Below, piece by piece: positions 51,712-61,384 of a DNA stretch of 64,000 bases (the first letter of the stretch is position 1; every line of letters starts with the position of its first letter). The position numbers were made by a program, and so were the translations under genes. This DNA is from Acidobacteriota bacterium (lineage in GTDB: Bacteria > Acidobacteriota > Vicinamibacteria > Vicinamibacterales > UBA2999): assembly GCA_030697165.1 (NCBI GenBank), contig JAUYQQ010000004.1:331390-395389 (forward strand), in the 5' to 3' direction. Below the pieces are notes generated by a model. That model saw nothing but the letters and a program-made list of their open reading frames with translations. It made no database searches and was not told the origin of the DNA.

Positions 51712-53457
51712 ATGAATGACGGAACCAGTCCACGTCCAGGGTGGCACTTGCTGCACGACCGCGGGATGCGCCTCGCCGTCGGCCTGGCCATCGTCGTCGC
51801 CATCCCCATGGCGGTGCTGTTCTACTTCCAGTTCCGCTCGCTCAACGACATCGAGAAGAACTCGTCCATCATCCTGCGGCAGTTGAGCAGCGACACGGCC
51901 AGCTCGTTGACCGAGACGGTGGAGACCGCCCTCAAGCGCCCGTACTTCGACGTGATCCTGCGTGTGCCGCAGGCGCGCATCGAGCCGCTGGACCTGGCGT
52001 TCATCGACCCGGTCATGCACGAGGCGCTGCTGGAGAGCCCGTTCGTGACCGCGTTCTTCGTCTGGACCGAACGCGGGCCCCACGGCGACCAGTGGCTGGC
52101 GTACGACCAGCAGTCGATCGCGCAGGCGGCCGGCACGGTCGAGAGCCGCTTCCGCGAAGACACCGTGTTTGGCGCCAAGCTGCTGCCCCGCCTCCACGAA
52201 CTGGTCAGGATGCGGATGGCGATTGTCGCCTTCACCGAAGAGATCGGCGGACGCCAGTACTACGTGCAGGCGCAGATGCGCTTCGAGTCGTTCGCGCGCG
52301 AGCGCATGACCAGCGTGGTGGCGTTTGCGGTCGACGCCGAGCGCCTGAAGACGGAGTTCATCCCGGCCCTGTTGCGCGATCGGCTCGCGAACGTCCAGCA
52401 ACCGGCGGGCTTCCCCTCGCTCGAGGCCGCGGTGCTCGCGGAAGACGGCACCCGCATTTTCGAGTCGGACCCCTCGCGCAGCGACGACATGCCGGTGGAC
52501 GAACGCAGTTTTCCGGTGGTCTTCTTCGACAAGGAACTGCTGGCGTTCGCCGCGCCGTTCGAACAGCAACGGGAGATCTGGGGCCTGCGCACGGGCTACG
52601 GGCCGGAATCGATCCCGGAAATCGTCAGCGCCAGCACGCGGCCGCAGATGGCGTTGATGGTGGTGTTGGCGGTGGCCATGAGTCTGGGCGTCTTCCTGGT
52701 CGCCGGCGCCGCGGCGCGGGAAGTCCGGGTCGCCGAGCTGAAGTCGAACTTCGTCGCGTCGGTGTCGCACGACCTCAAGACGCCGCTCGCGCTGATCCAG
52801 CTGTTTGCCGAGACACTCGAATTGGGCCGCGTGCGCACGCCGGAACGGGCGCAGGAGTACTACCAGATCATCAACGGCGAGGCCAAGAAGCTGACCCGGC
52901 TGATCGAGAACATTCTCGACTTCTCGCGCATGGAGGCCGGGTTGCGGCCGTACCGCATGGAGCCGGCCGACCTGGGTGAAATCGTGAGCCGGGTGCTGGC
53001 TCGCATGGCCACGCAGTTTTCGCAGGGCAATTTCGTGGTCAAGACCGAGATCGCCCCGGCGCTGCCCCGGGTCCTCGCTGACGAAGGCGCGACCGAGCAG
53101 GCCATCGAGAACCTGCTCGCCAATGCCATCAAGTATTCCGGCGACGCCAAGCAGCTGGAGGTGTCGGCGCGGCGCGCCGGCGACCACGTCGAGGTCAGCG
53201 TCACCGACCACGGCATCGGCATCTCACGGCGCGAGCAGGCTCGCATCTTCCGCAAGTTCTACCGCGTGCAGCGCGAACTGGGCGGTGGGCCCCAGGGCAC
53301 CGGGCTCGGCCTGGCGATTGTCGACCACACCATGCGCGGACACGGCGGCTACGTCCGCGTCACCAGCGAACCCCAACAGGGCAGCACTTTCACCCTGCAC
53401 TTCCCCATTCCCGGCGAGAACGCCTTCGCCCCCACTCTGGCAGAGTCCACACGATGA
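51712..53457 (+). CDS. transmembrane sensor histidine kinase
   Basis: 581 residues. TM1 about 20-41, a large extracytoplasmic domain (about 42-312) of no family I recognise, TM2 about 313-335, then directly HisKA with His353 in SNFVASVSHDLKTPLALIQL and HATPase with NLLANAIKYS and GTGLGLAIVDH. There is no clear HAMP linker. It overlaps the response regulator by 4 bp and should phosphorylate it in response to an outside signal. GAGGA lies 5 bases before the ATG. Confidence 0.92.
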   Translation: MNDGTSPRPGWHLLHDRGMRLAVGLAIVVAIPMAVLFYFQFRSLNDIEKNSSIILRQLSSDTASSLTETVETALKRPYFDVILRVPQARIEPLDLAFIDPVMHEALLESPFVTAFFVWTERGPHGDQWLAYDQQSIAQAAGTVESRFREDTVFGAKLLPRLHELVRMRMAIVAFTEEIGGRQYYVQAQMRFESFARERMTSVVAFAVDAERLKTEFIPALLRDRLANVQQPAGFPSLEAAVLAEDGTRIFESDPSRSDDMPVDERSFPVVFFDKELLAFAAPFEQQREIWGLRTGYGPESIPEIVSASTRPQMALMVVLAVAMSLGVFLVAGAAAREVRVAELKSNFVASVSHDLKTPLALIQLFAETLELGRVRTPERAQEYYQIINGEAKKLTRLIENILDFSRMEAGLRPYRMEPADLGEIVSRVLARMATQFSQGNFVVKTEIAPALPRVLADEGATEQAIENLLANAIKYSGDAKQLEVSARRAGDHVEVSVTDHGIGISRREQARIFRKFYRVQRELGGGPQGTGLGLAIVDHTMRGHGGYVRVTSEPQQGSTFTLHFPIPGENAFAPTLAESTR

Positions 53458-54140
53458 AGAAGATCCTGGTGATTGAAGACGAGCCGCAAATGCGGCTCGG
53501 CCTGCGCGACAACCTCGAACTCGAGGGCTACGAGGTCGAGACGGCCGCCGACGGCGACGAGGGGCTGCTGAAGGCCGGGGTCTTCTCACCCGACCTGGTC
53601 ATTCTCGACGTGATGCTGCCGAAGAAGAACGGGTTCGACGTGTGCCGCGATCTGCGGGCCCGGTCGGTCGCGACGCCGATCGTGATGCTGACCGCCCGCT
53701 CGGCCGAGACCGACAAGGTGCTCGGCCTCGAACTGGGCGCCGACGACTACGTCACCAAGCCGTTCTCGATCACCGAACTGCTGGCGCGCGTCCGCGCCGT
53801 GCTGCGGCGCTCGGGCGCGGGCGTGGTCAAGCCGGCGGCCGAGATCATGCGGATTGGCGACATCGAGATCGACTTCAAGCTGCATCAGGCGCGGCGCGGC
53901 AAGGTCCGCATCGAGTTCACCGCCCGCGAGTTCGACCTGTTGCGCTATTTCGTCCTGCACACCGGCCAGGTCGTGACCCGCGAGCAGATCCTGAACGAGG
54001 TGTGGGGCTACGAGGAATTCCCGACCACCCGCACCATCGACAACTTCGTCGCCAAGCTGCGGCAGAAGATCGAGAAGTCACCCCACGCCCCCGAACACAT
54101 CCTGACGATTCACGGCTCAGGATATAAGTTCGTCGGCTAG
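53454..54140 (+). CDS. OmpR/PhoB-family response regulator
   Basis: 228 residues. Receiver domain with Asp52 (VILDVMLPKKNGFDV) and a C-terminal winged-helix domain with EFTAREFDLLRYFVLHTGQV and TRTIDNFVAKLRQKIE. Cognate regulator of the kinase upstream (4-bp overlap). Targets are not known; nothing in the window suggests its binding site. Confidence 0.95.
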   Translation: MKKILVIEDEPQMRLGLRDNLELEGYEVETAADGDEGLLKAGVFSPDLVILDVMLPKKNGFDVCRDLRARSVATPIVMLTARSAETDKVLGLELGADDYVTKPFSITELLARVRAVLRRSGAGVVKPAAEIMRIGDIEIDFKLHQARRGKVRIEFTAREFDLLRYFVLHTGQVVTREQILNEVWGYEEFPTTRTIDNFVAKLRQKIEKSPHAPEHILTIHGSGYKFVG

Positions 54141-54198
54141 GCCACCGATTAAACACCGATCGGCCGGGCCACAGATTAAACACCGATTAGTCACCGAC
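54141..54198. repeat. CACCGATTA-type repeats after the response regulator
   Basis: Units GCCACCGATTAAA, CACCGATCGGCCGG, GCCACAGATTAAA, CACCGATTAGT and CACCGAC in the 82-base gap. They are the inverse orientation of the TAATCGGTG repeats at 35595, and start right after the stop codon. Confidence 0.8.
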
Positions 54199-54222
54199 AA
54201 GAACAGGTTAGAATCCGACGCA

Positions 54223-55116
54223 ATGGAACCAAAGACCATCTTGCTTGCGGGCATGATCCTGATCGGGGTCATGTACCTTGTGTTCTGGTATACGACCCTC
54301 CAGCGCCAGCGGGCCGCCGGGGCCGGCCCGGCGCCGCTCGCGCCCGAGCCGCGGACGCTCGGCATCTCGTTCATCGCCAACTTCTTCGACACGCTCGGCA
54401 TCGGCTCGTATGCCACGACCACCTCGATGTTCCGCTTCTGGAACGTCGTGCGCGATGAAAAGATCCCCGGCACGCTGAACGTCGGCTACGTGCTGCCGAC
54501 GACGGTCCAGGCGGTGATCTACATCACCATCGTCGAGGTGGAGTTCGTGACCATGGTGGCGATCATCGCCGCGGCCGCCGCCGGCGCCTGGCTGGGCGCG
54601 GGCGTGGTCGCCAGCCTGCCGCGCCGCCAGGTGCAGATCGGCATGGGCTTCGCCCTGATCGGCGCCGCGACGCTGATGCTGTTTTCGCTGACCGGCATCG
54701 GTCCGGCGCCCGGTGTCGCCCTTGGTGTCTCTGGGCTCAAGCTGGGCATCGCCGTCGTCATCTCGGCCTTCCTCGGCGCGCTGATGATGCTGGGCATCGG
54801 CTATTACGCACCATGCCTGATCATGATCAGCCTGCTCGGCATGAACCCGACCGCGGCCTTCCCGATCATGATGGGCGCGTGCGCGTTCCTCATGCCGGTC
54901 GGCAGCCTGCAGTTCATCCGCAAGCAAAGTTACGACCTGCGCGCCGCGATCGGGCTGATGATCGGCGGCCCACTGGCGGTACTGATCGCCGCCTTCATCG
55001 TCAAGTCGCTGCCACTCGATTACGTCCGCTGGGGCGTCGTGGTGGTGGTGATCTACACGGCCATCGGCATGCTGACCACCGCTTCGAAAGAGCGCGCCCT
55101 GCAGAAGGCCGCGTAA
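54223..55116 (+). CDS. TauE/SafE-type membrane permease
   Basis: 297 residues, about eight transmembrane helices. The motif NFFDTLGIGSYATTT in the first third is the signature of the TauE/SafE (DUF81) family of anion exporters; a second copy-like GIGYYAPCLIMISLLG occurs in the C-terminal half, as expected from the internal duplication. The substrate, possibly sulfite, sulfonate or another organic anion, cannot be told. It precedes the propeller gene by 14 bases. Confidence 0.88.
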   Translation: MEPKTILLAGMILIGVMYLVFWYTTLQRQRAAGAGPAPLAPEPRTLGISFIANFFDTLGIGSYATTTSMFRFWNVVRDEKIPGTLNVGYVLPTTVQAVIYITIVEVEFVTMVAIIAAAAAGAWLGAGVVASLPRRQVQIGMGFALIGAATLMLFSLTGIGPAPGVALGVSGLKLGIAVVISAFLGALMMLGIGYYAPCLIMISLLGMNPTAAFPIMMGACAFLMPVGSLQFIRKQSYDLRAAIGLMIGGPLAVLIAAFIVKSLPLDYVRWGVVVVVIYTAIGMLTTASKERALQKAA

Positions 55117-55130
55117 CGAGGGACACCGCC

Positions 55131-56078
55131 ATGACACGAATTGCCGCCGTCTTGTTGCTGCTCGGGCTGACGGCACCGCTCGCCGCGCAGTCGCACGACC
55201 GCATCTTCTTTCTCGACCTGCGAGGCAAGATCGTGTCGTCGGCGACGGACGGCAGCGACCGCCAGGTGGTGATCGACGGCCTCAAGGGCGCGCCCGACGG
55301 CATTGCCGTCGATGTCGAGGCCGGCCACATCTACTGGACCAACATGGGCAACGTGGCGGCGGACGATGGCTCGATTGAACGGTCGAACCTGGATGGCTCG
55401 AACGTCACGACGATCCTGAAGACCGGCGGCACGTGGACGGCCAAACAGCTGGTGCTCGACAAGAAGAACGGCAAGCTGTATTGGTCCGATCGCGAGGGCA
55501 TGCGCGTGATGCGCGCCAACCTCGACGGCTCGGCGCTCGAGACGCTGGTCGAAACCGGGCGCGGCGACGAGGCGCGCAAGGACCAGCGGAACTGGTGCGT
55601 CGGCATGGCGCTCGACCTGGCCGGCGGCAAGATCTACTGGACCCAGAAAGGCGGTGACAACGCCGTCGCGGGCACCATCCGCCGCGCCAACCTCAATATC
55701 CCGAGCGGGCAAACCGCGGCCAATCGGAACGACATCGAGGTGCTGTTCGATCAGCTGCCCGAGCCGATCGATCTGGAACTCGATCTCGCCCGGCGCCACC
55801 TGTATTGGACCGACCGCGGCAACCCGCCCGAAGGCAACACCGTCAACCGCACCTCCATCGACAGCCCGCGCGAACGCACCATCCTGGCCGGCGGCTTCAA
55901 CGAAACGATCGGGATCGCGCTCGACCTCGAAGGCGGACGGATGTTCCTGACCGACCTGCGCGGCAGCGTCTACAGCCTGAAGCTGGATGGCTCGGATCGC
56001 AAGGTGCTGTTCACCGGCCAGGGCTCGCTGACCGGCATTGCCCACGCCGTGCTGTCGCGCCCGACGACGTCTAAGTAG
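55131..56078 (+). CDS. exported YWTD beta-propeller protein
   Basis: 315 residues from the ATG at 55131 (GAGGGA eight bases before). Signal peptide MTRIAAVLLLLGLTAPLAAQ. Then YWTD-type propeller blades: IYWTNMGN, LYWSDREG, IYWTQKGG, LYWTDRGN, each preceded by a D.xxG.I/L pattern. This is the fold of LDL-receptor class B repeats, unusual but known in bacteria. The ligand is unknown. Open reading upstream to 54813 overlaps the permease and is not used. Probably periplasmic and co-transcribed with the permease. Confidence 0.88.
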   Translation: MTRIAAVLLLLGLTAPLAAQSHDRIFFLDLRGKIVSSATDGSDRQVVIDGLKGAPDGIAVDVEAGHIYWTNMGNVAADDGSIERSNLDGSNVTTILKTGGTWTAKQLVLDKKNGKLYWSDREGMRVMRANLDGSALETLVETGRGDEARKDQRNWCVGMALDLAGGKIYWTQKGGDNAVAGTIRRANLNIPSGQTAANRNDIEVLFDQLPEPIDLELDLARRHLYWTDRGNPPEGNTVNRTSIDSPRERTILAGGFNETIGIALDLEGGRMFLTDLRGSVYSLKLDGSDRKVLFTGQGSLTGIAHAVLSRPTTSK

Positions 56079-56134
56079 CCTCCGGCTTCTTGACCCGCCG
56101 GAGCCTCGGCGGAGGCGGTTAGCCGGATAGCAAG

Positions 56135-56160
56135 GTCCGCCTAAAGGCGGACGCCACATT
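56135..56160. repeat. REP-like hairpin between propeller and Calx-beta genes
   Basis: GTCCGCCTAAAGGCGGAC (56135-56152) followed by GCCACATT; identical in core to the copy at 18902. Confidence 0.9.
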
Positions 56161-56163
56161 GAA

Positions 56164-56194
56164 GAAGGGGTCTGCCCCGCAGGCAGACCCCTTC
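56164..56194 (-). terminator. 13-bp hairpin after Calx-beta lipoprotein gene
   Basis: GAAGGGGTCTGCC, loop CCGCA, GGCAGACCCCTTC; starts eight bases past the stop on the minus strand. The T-run is weak (TTCAAT). It lies between two convergent genes and could serve both. Confidence 0.6.
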
Positions 56195-56201
56195 TCCTGC
56201 T

Positions 56202-57458
56202 CTAGCCAATAATCGTGACCGTCGCCGTGGCCGTCGCTGGCGCACCCAGGTCGTAGCTCGCTCCGTCGGTGAGCGTCACAATCACCGTCTCGGCCGCTTC
56301 GGTGATGCCGTCGGCAATCGGAATCACGAACACATCGGCGGTCGCCTGCCCGGCAAGGAACGTGACCGTGACCGGGATGGCCTGGTAGTCGGTGCCGTTC
56401 ACGGCCGTGCCCGTGACCGTGTAGGTCACCGTCAGCGACGAGGTCAGCGCGCCGGTGCGCGAGAAGCGGAACGTCCCCAGGTCGGGTCCCGTTTCCGACG
56501 CGGTCGCATCCAGTGCAACGACCGACACCACCGGGGCGGCGTCGGCAATCGTGACGATACCGGACGTCGGCGAACCCAGCGCAAAGGGCGCCACCGACGA
56601 GAGCGTCAGGATCACCGTTTCCGACCCCTCGGCCAACGCATCCGCAATCGGCGCCACCACGACATCGACCGTGGCCTGTCCGGCCAGGAACGTCGCGGTG
56701 AGCGGCACGTTGGTGTAGTCGACGCCGTTGGTCGCCGTGCCGGTCAGCGTCAGAGTCACCACGAGAGGTGACGTCAGCGGCAACGCCGCACTGGCAACCC
56801 GGGTAAGACGGAAGCGGCCCTGGTCGGTGCCGGTTTCGGCGGCCGTGGCGTCGACGACCGACACCCACACAGTGCCACCATCCTCGTCACTATCATCGTC
56901 ACGGTCGACATTGCCGCCGTCTGGGCTCTGGAGCTTCACTTCGGTTGCTTCGAGCACCGCGCCCTCGATGCGGGCCCGGACGTGCACCCGATCGCCGATG
57001 CTCAGCTCCGAGAACGCCACGGCGCGCTGGCCGAAACGGATGACAGCGGTGACGGGAACGTTGACGGTTCGGCTGTTCACGGTGATCGCCGTGCCCGCAA
57101 TCGCGGAGATCGACCCCTCGAGTTCGACTTTGCTGGTTCCGGGATTGACCGGAGCGGTTGGCGCGCCGGGCGACGTGTTGGCCGGCGGCGTGCTGGTCGA
57201 CGGACCCTTGTCGTTGCCGCTCCCATTGCCGTTCTGATTCCCGTTGCCGTTGCCGGGATTGACTGGCTTCACGGGATTACCCCCGGCCGCGGTAGTGCCG
57301 GACTCGGCGGTCGCATCGGTCGCCTCGACGTTGAGGCTCGCCGCCGCCACGGCCGACGGGGCGGTCGGATTCAGCGACTTCGACGAGTCGCCGCACGCCG
57401 CCGTCGCAAGCAGCGCGCCTACCAGGACGATTGACCCGAACGTCTTCTCACTCAACAT
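56202..57458 (-). CDS. lipoprotein with DUF5666-like domain and two Calx-beta domains
   Basis: 418 residues from the ATG at 57458, with GGAGAG 7 bases upstream. Lipobox near LLATAAC, so a membrane-anchored lipoprotein. A Gly/Asn-rich linker (~residues 55-105) is followed by a DUF5666-like domain (KVELEGSISAIAGTAITVNS, ELSIGDRVHVRARIEGAVLE) and two Calx-beta repeats containing FLAGQATVDVVVAPIADALA and FLAGQATADVFVIPIADGIT, Ca2+-binding adhesion-type modules. Cell-surface role, probably. The 177 bases upstream hold no gene. Confidence 0.87.
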   Translation of the reverse strand: MLSEKTFGSIVLVGALLATAACGDSSKSLNPTAPSAVAAASLNVEATDATAESGTTAAGGNPVKPVNPGNGNGNQNGNGSGNDKGPSTSTPPANTSPGAPTAPVNPGTSKVELEGSISAIAGTAITVNSRTVNVPVTAVIRFGQRAVAFSELSIGDRVHVRARIEGAVLEATEVKLQSPDGGNVDRDDDSDEDGGTVWVSVVDATAAETGTDQGRFRLTRVASAALPLTSPLVVTLTLTGTATNGVDYTNVPLTATFLAGQATVDVVVAPIADALAEGSETVILTLSSVAPFALGSPTSGIVTIADAAPVVSVVALDATASETGPDLGTFRFSRTGALTSSLTVTYTVTGTAVNGTDYQAIPVTVTFLAGQATADVFVIPIADGITEAAETVIVTLTDGASYDLGAPATATATVTIIG

Positions 57459-57635
57459 GCCGTCTCTCCTCAATCAGTGGCCGGGGTAGGGCCTGACCGG
57501 GAGGGGTTGGTGCAAGGGGGATACCGTGAAGGGCCCGGCGGGCCGCCCAGGCGTAAGTGACTTGTCCGCAGCGGCTTAGCAAACTGGGAGCCCGTAGCGT
57601 TGGCACGCGGCCGTGCAAGAATTGCCGGGCGAACG

Positions 57636-59111
57636 TCAGAATTGTATGGCGAGGGGACGGCGTTGATGCGCGGAGGGGTCAACGCCCTTGATGGTGACGA
57701 CGCGGCGGCGGCCGCCGGCGACGATCGTCACTTCGACATCGACGCGGCCGGGCCACGTAGCCGGTACCCCAAGGTGCACCGGCATGGCGTTCTGCGAGCA
57801 GTAGCCGCTGCCGGTATCGACGAGCGCGGCCGCGAGCAGTTGTCGAGTGCGTGGCTGCAAGACGCGCACCTCGCTGCCGGCGAGCGTGCGCCGGCCGGCC
57901 TGGTCTGTCACCTCGACGAAAAACCCACGGCCGCGCGACGGCGCGATATTGCGCAGCAGCGGATGCCCGCCACCATTGGAGTCGTTGTTGGTGAGCGACA
58001 GGTCGAGGCGGCCATCGCCATCAAAGTCGACGAACTGCACGCCGTGCGTGGCGTCGTTCTTCAGGATCACGTCCGGGAGGGACTCGGCGAAGCCCCAGGC
58101 GGCGGAGGCCGGGCCACGATTCATGAACAACGCGTCGCGATAGAGCGGCTGGCCTCCGAGGAAGTTGCCGACGTACAAATCCGGAAGGCCATCGTTGTCG
58201 AGGTCGCCCCACGCCGAGGTGACGCCGTGGCCGGCCAGGTCGATGCCGCTGGCTTTCGCGACCTCGGTGAAGGACTTCCCCGCCTCGTTGCGATAGAGCG
58301 CGCTCGGGCCGTAGTTGGCCACGAACAGGTCGAAGTCGCCGTCGAGATCGAAATCGGCCACGCTCGGCCCGACCCCGCCGTCTGCCGCCGGCCGCGGCGT
58401 GCCGGCCACACCCAGCGCCACGGCGACATCCTCGAACGTGCCGCGGTTCTGCCGGTACAGGCCGTTGGCCTCGCCCTCCTGGTTGGCGGTGAACAGATCG
58501 AGATCACCGTCACGGTCGAAATCCCACCAGACGGCGCTCACGGTCTTGCGGGTGTCGCCGATGCCTGATGCGGCGGTGACATCGACGAAGCGGCCGTTGT
58601 CGTTACGCAGGAGCTTGTTGGCCACGTCCCTGAACGCAACGAACAGATCGAGGTCGCCATCCCCGTCGTAGTCGACCCAGGCCGGCTGGCGGGTCACCCC
58701 GCGGAGGTTCACGTTGAGGGCTGAGGCCACGTTCGTGAACCGGGTTCCACCCTGATCGTTGCGATAGACCTTGGCCGGCACGGCTGGATCGGCAAACCCG
58801 ATGAACAGGTCGGGATCGCCATCGGCGTCGAAATCTCCCCACGCGACGGCGCGGGTTTCCTGGTCGTCGGCCAGCCCGACATCGGCGGCGACATCCCGAA
58901 AGGTGCCGTTGTCGTTGCGATAGAAACGATTGGGTCGGCCGCGAAAGGCGACGAAGTAATCGAGGTCGCCGTCACCATCGGCGTCGGCCCAGGCATTGGC
59001 CTGGCCACCCGGCGCGGCAAACGTGTCAGGCTGGACGCGTTCAAACGAGGGCGGCCCTCCGGCCGCCTGAAAGGCCCATGCCAGGGCCGCCAGCAGCGCG
59101 AGTGCCATCAT
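57636..59111 (-). CDS. exported FG-GAP/VCBS repeat protein with ASPIC/UnbV end
   Basis: 491 residues. Short signal peptide (MMALALLAALAWAFQAAG), then seven FG-GAP/VCBS-type blades with Ca2+-binding DxDGDxD cores, for example DADGDGDLDYFVAF, DFDADGDPDLFIGF and DFDLDGDFDLFVAN. The C-terminal ~80 residues resemble the ASPIC/UnbV domain (YCSQNAMPVHLGVPATWPGR). This fold resembles integrin-alpha-like propellers. It overlaps the stop of the hybrid kinase by 4 bp, so it is translated with it. Ligand and function unknown. Confidence 0.9.
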   Translation of the reverse strand: MMALALLAALAWAFQAAGGPPSFERVQPDTFAAPGGQANAWADADGDGDLDYFVAFRGRPNRFYRNDNGTFRDVAADVGLADDQETRAVAWGDFDADGDPDLFIGFADPAVPAKVYRNDQGGTRFTNVASALNVNLRGVTRQPAWVDYDGDGDLDLFVAFRDVANKLLRNDNGRFVDVTAASGIGDTRKTVSAVWWDFDRDGDLDLFTANQEGEANGLYRQNRGTFEDVAVALGVAGTPRPAADGGVGPSVADFDLDGDFDLFVANYGPSALYRNEAGKSFTEVAKASGIDLAGHGVTSAWGDLDNDGLPDLYVGNFLGGQPLYRDALFMNRGPASAAWGFAESLPDVILKNDATHGVQFVDFDGDGRLDLSLTNNDSNGGGHPLLRNIAPSRGRGFFVEVTDQAGRRTLAGSEVRVLQPRTRQLLAAALVDTGSGYCSQNAMPVHLGVPATWPGRVDVEVTIVAGGRRRVVTIKGVDPSAHQRRPLAIQF

Positions 59112-61384
59112 CCGGCGTCAAGAACCTCACGAAGCTTCGCCGTGAGCACGCTCGCCGTGTAGGGCTTGGCGATGAAGTGCGCGGAGTCGGACGAAAACTC
59201 CTTCCGCAACATCGCGTCGTCGGTATAGCCCGAGCTGTACAGCACTTTCAGGCCCGGGCGCACCGCGCACAGGACCCGGGCCAATTCGGGTCCGCTCATG
59301 CCCGGCATGACCACGTCGGTGACCATCGCGCCCAGGGGGCCCGAGTGCGCCTGCGCCTTGGCCAGCGCGTCGTTACCATCACGCGCCGCCAGCACCTGGT
59401 ATCCGGCGGATCGCAGAATACGCTCCATGATCATCCGCAAGCCATCGTCATCATCCACAATCAGGATGGTCTCGGTCCCCGTTGCCCTGCGCCCGCTCGT
59501 GGCCATGGCCAAGACGGCGTGAGTGCCGGGCTCGGCCCTCCGCAGAGCGATCGTGAATCTGGTGCCGCGGCCTGGCGCCGACTCGACGAGGATGCTGCCG
59601 CCGCTCTGCTGGACGACGCCGTAGACAGTCGCCAGGCCAAGACCCGTGCCCTGACCCTGTTCCTTGGTCGTGAAGAACGGTTCAAAAATCCGCGCCTGCA
59701 CGTCCGGGGTCATCCCGGTTCCGGTATCCACAACGTCGAGGACCACATGATGCCCTGGCGAGATGCCGGGATGACGCGCAGCAAACTCGGCGTCCAACAA
59801 GGCATTACGGGTGGAGATGGTCAACGACCCGCCCCGGGGCATGGAATCGCGCGCGTTGACCGCGAGGTTGAGCAGGATCTGCTCCATCTGTCCGGGGTCG
59901 ACGAACACCGTGTCGAGGCCTGGTTGCGACTCGACCTGCAGCGTGATGTCCTCGCCGATCAGCCGCTTTAACATCTTGGCGGTGTGCTCAACGTGCAGGC
60001 CCAGGTCGATGGCCTGTGGCGCCAGCACCTGCTTGCGGCTGAAGGCGAGCAGTTGGCGCGTCAGGTTGGCGGCCCGGCCGCCGGCCTCCTGAATGTGCTG
60101 GAATTCGATTCGCATGGGATCCCCCGCCGGCAGGTCGGCGAGGGCCATCTCGGAAGTGCCGTTGATCACCGTCAGGAGGTTGTTGAAGTCGTGCGCGACG
60201 CCTCCGGCCAGCCGGCCAATGTTCTCCAGTTTCTGCGCCTGCACCAGTTGCTCCTGAAGACGCTTCTGCTCGGTCATGTCCCGCTTGACGCCAATGTAGT
60301 TGGTGACGACGCCGTCGTGGTTGCGCACCGGCGTGATGGTCTGGTGCTCGACGTACAACGTTCCATCCTTGCGGCGGTTCGTGATCTCGCCCTCCCAGAC
60401 CAGGCCCGACACCAGGGTCTTCCACATCTCCTCGTAAAAACCCGGTTCATGCGCCCCCGAGCGAACCAGGTCGCGCGGGTTCTTGCCGACGGCCTCTGAC
60501 TCGGTAAAGCCGGTGACGGTCGTGAACGCCGGATTCACCCACTGGATGGCGCCGTCTGGATCGGTGATGATGATGGCGTTCGCTGTGGCATGTAGCGCCA
60601 GGCTCTGCAGCCGCATCGACGCTTCGGCCTGCTTGCGGGCGCTGCAATCGCGGACGAACGCGGTGATGAACCAACCTTCGGTGGTCTCCCATCGTGCCAG
60701 CGACCGTTCCATGGTGAACGTGGAGCCGTCTTTCCTCAGTCCCACCCGCTCGCTCAGGCGCTCGAGTTCAAGGCCCCCGACGAGCTGACCCGCTCGCTTC
60801 ATGGCCAGGTCATGACTATCTTCTTGCCCCGGCGCCAGCAGCATCTGGCCGGACTGGCCAAGCGCCTCGGCCTCGGCGTAGCCAAACAGGCCGGCCGCCG
60901 CCGCGCTCCACCCGACAATGCGATCCGCTGAATCGACGGTAATGATGGCGTCATTCGCGGACTGGACCACCGCGCGGTACCGGGCTTCGCTGGCCCGCAG
61001 CCGGCGATCGGCGTGGTCCTTGTGCAGCGCCACTTCGATCGTCGTCCGCAAGCTCTGTTCGTCGAACGGCTTGATCAGGTAGCCGAGCGGCTCGGCACGC
61101 GTGGCCCGCTCGACCATGTCGTCGGTGGCATAGGCCGTCAGGAACACGCTCGGAATCGAGAACTGCTCGCGGATGGCGATGGCGGCGTCGATGCCGTCGA
61201 GGCGCCCGGGCAGGTTGATGTCCATCAACACGAGATGGGGCCGGGTGGCACCGGCCATGGCGACCGCCCCTTCTACCGACATCGCAATGCCGACCACGTC
61301 GTGACCCAGCCGTAGCAACTGGCTCTCGATGTCGCGGGCGATGATGCTTTCGTCCTCGACGATGAGGATGCGTGAACTGGTCAT
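59108..61384 (-). CDS. hybrid histidine kinase, REC-PAS-PAS-HisKA-HATPase-REC
   Basis: 758 residues, no membrane helix. N-terminal receiver (Asp55), PAS 1 (about 135-245), PAS 2 (about 265-370), HisKA with His398 in GRLAGGVAHDFNNLLTVING, HATPase (VVDTGTGMTPDVQARIFEPF, GTGLGLAT) and a C-terminal receiver (Asp690). With two receivers flanking the kinase core it can be both target and source of phosphoryl groups. It overlaps the upstream kinase and the downstream FG-GAP gene by 4 bp each, so three proteins are made together. No DNA-binding regulator is adjacent. Confidence 0.93.
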   Translation of the reverse strand: MTSSRILIVEDESIIARDIESQLLRLGHDVVGIAMSVEGAVAMAGATRPHLVLMDINLPGRLDGIDAAIAIREQFSIPSVFLTAYATDDMVERATRAEPLGYLIKPFDEQSLRTTIEVALHKDHADRRLRASEARYRAVVQSANDAIITVDSADRIVGWSAAAAGLFGYAEAEALGQSGQMLLAPGQEDSHDLAMKRAGQLVGGLELERLSERVGLRKDGSTFTMERSLARWETTEGWFITAFVRDCSARKQAEASMRLQSLALHATANAIIITDPDGAIQWVNPAFTTVTGFTESEAVGKNPRDLVRSGAHEPGFYEEMWKTLVSGLVWEGEITNRRKDGTLYVEHQTITPVRNHDGVVTNYIGVKRDMTEQKRLQEQLVQAQKLENIGRLAGGVAHDFNNLLTVINGTSEMALADLPAGDPMRIEFQHIQEAGGRAANLTRQLLAFSRKQVLAPQAIDLGLHVEHTAKMLKRLIGEDITLQVESQPGLDTVFVDPGQMEQILLNLAVNARDSMPRGGSLTISTRNALLDAEFAARHPGISPGHHVVLDVVDTGTGMTPDVQARIFEPFFTTKEQGQGTGLGLATVYGVVQQSGGSILVESAPGRGTRFTIALRRAEPGTHAVLAMATSGRRATGTETILIVDDDDGLRMIMERILRSAGYQVLAARDGNDALAKAQAHSGPLGAMVTDVVMPGMSGPELARVLCAVRPGLKVLYSSGYTDDAMLRKEFSSDSAHFIAKPYTASVLTAKLREVLDAG

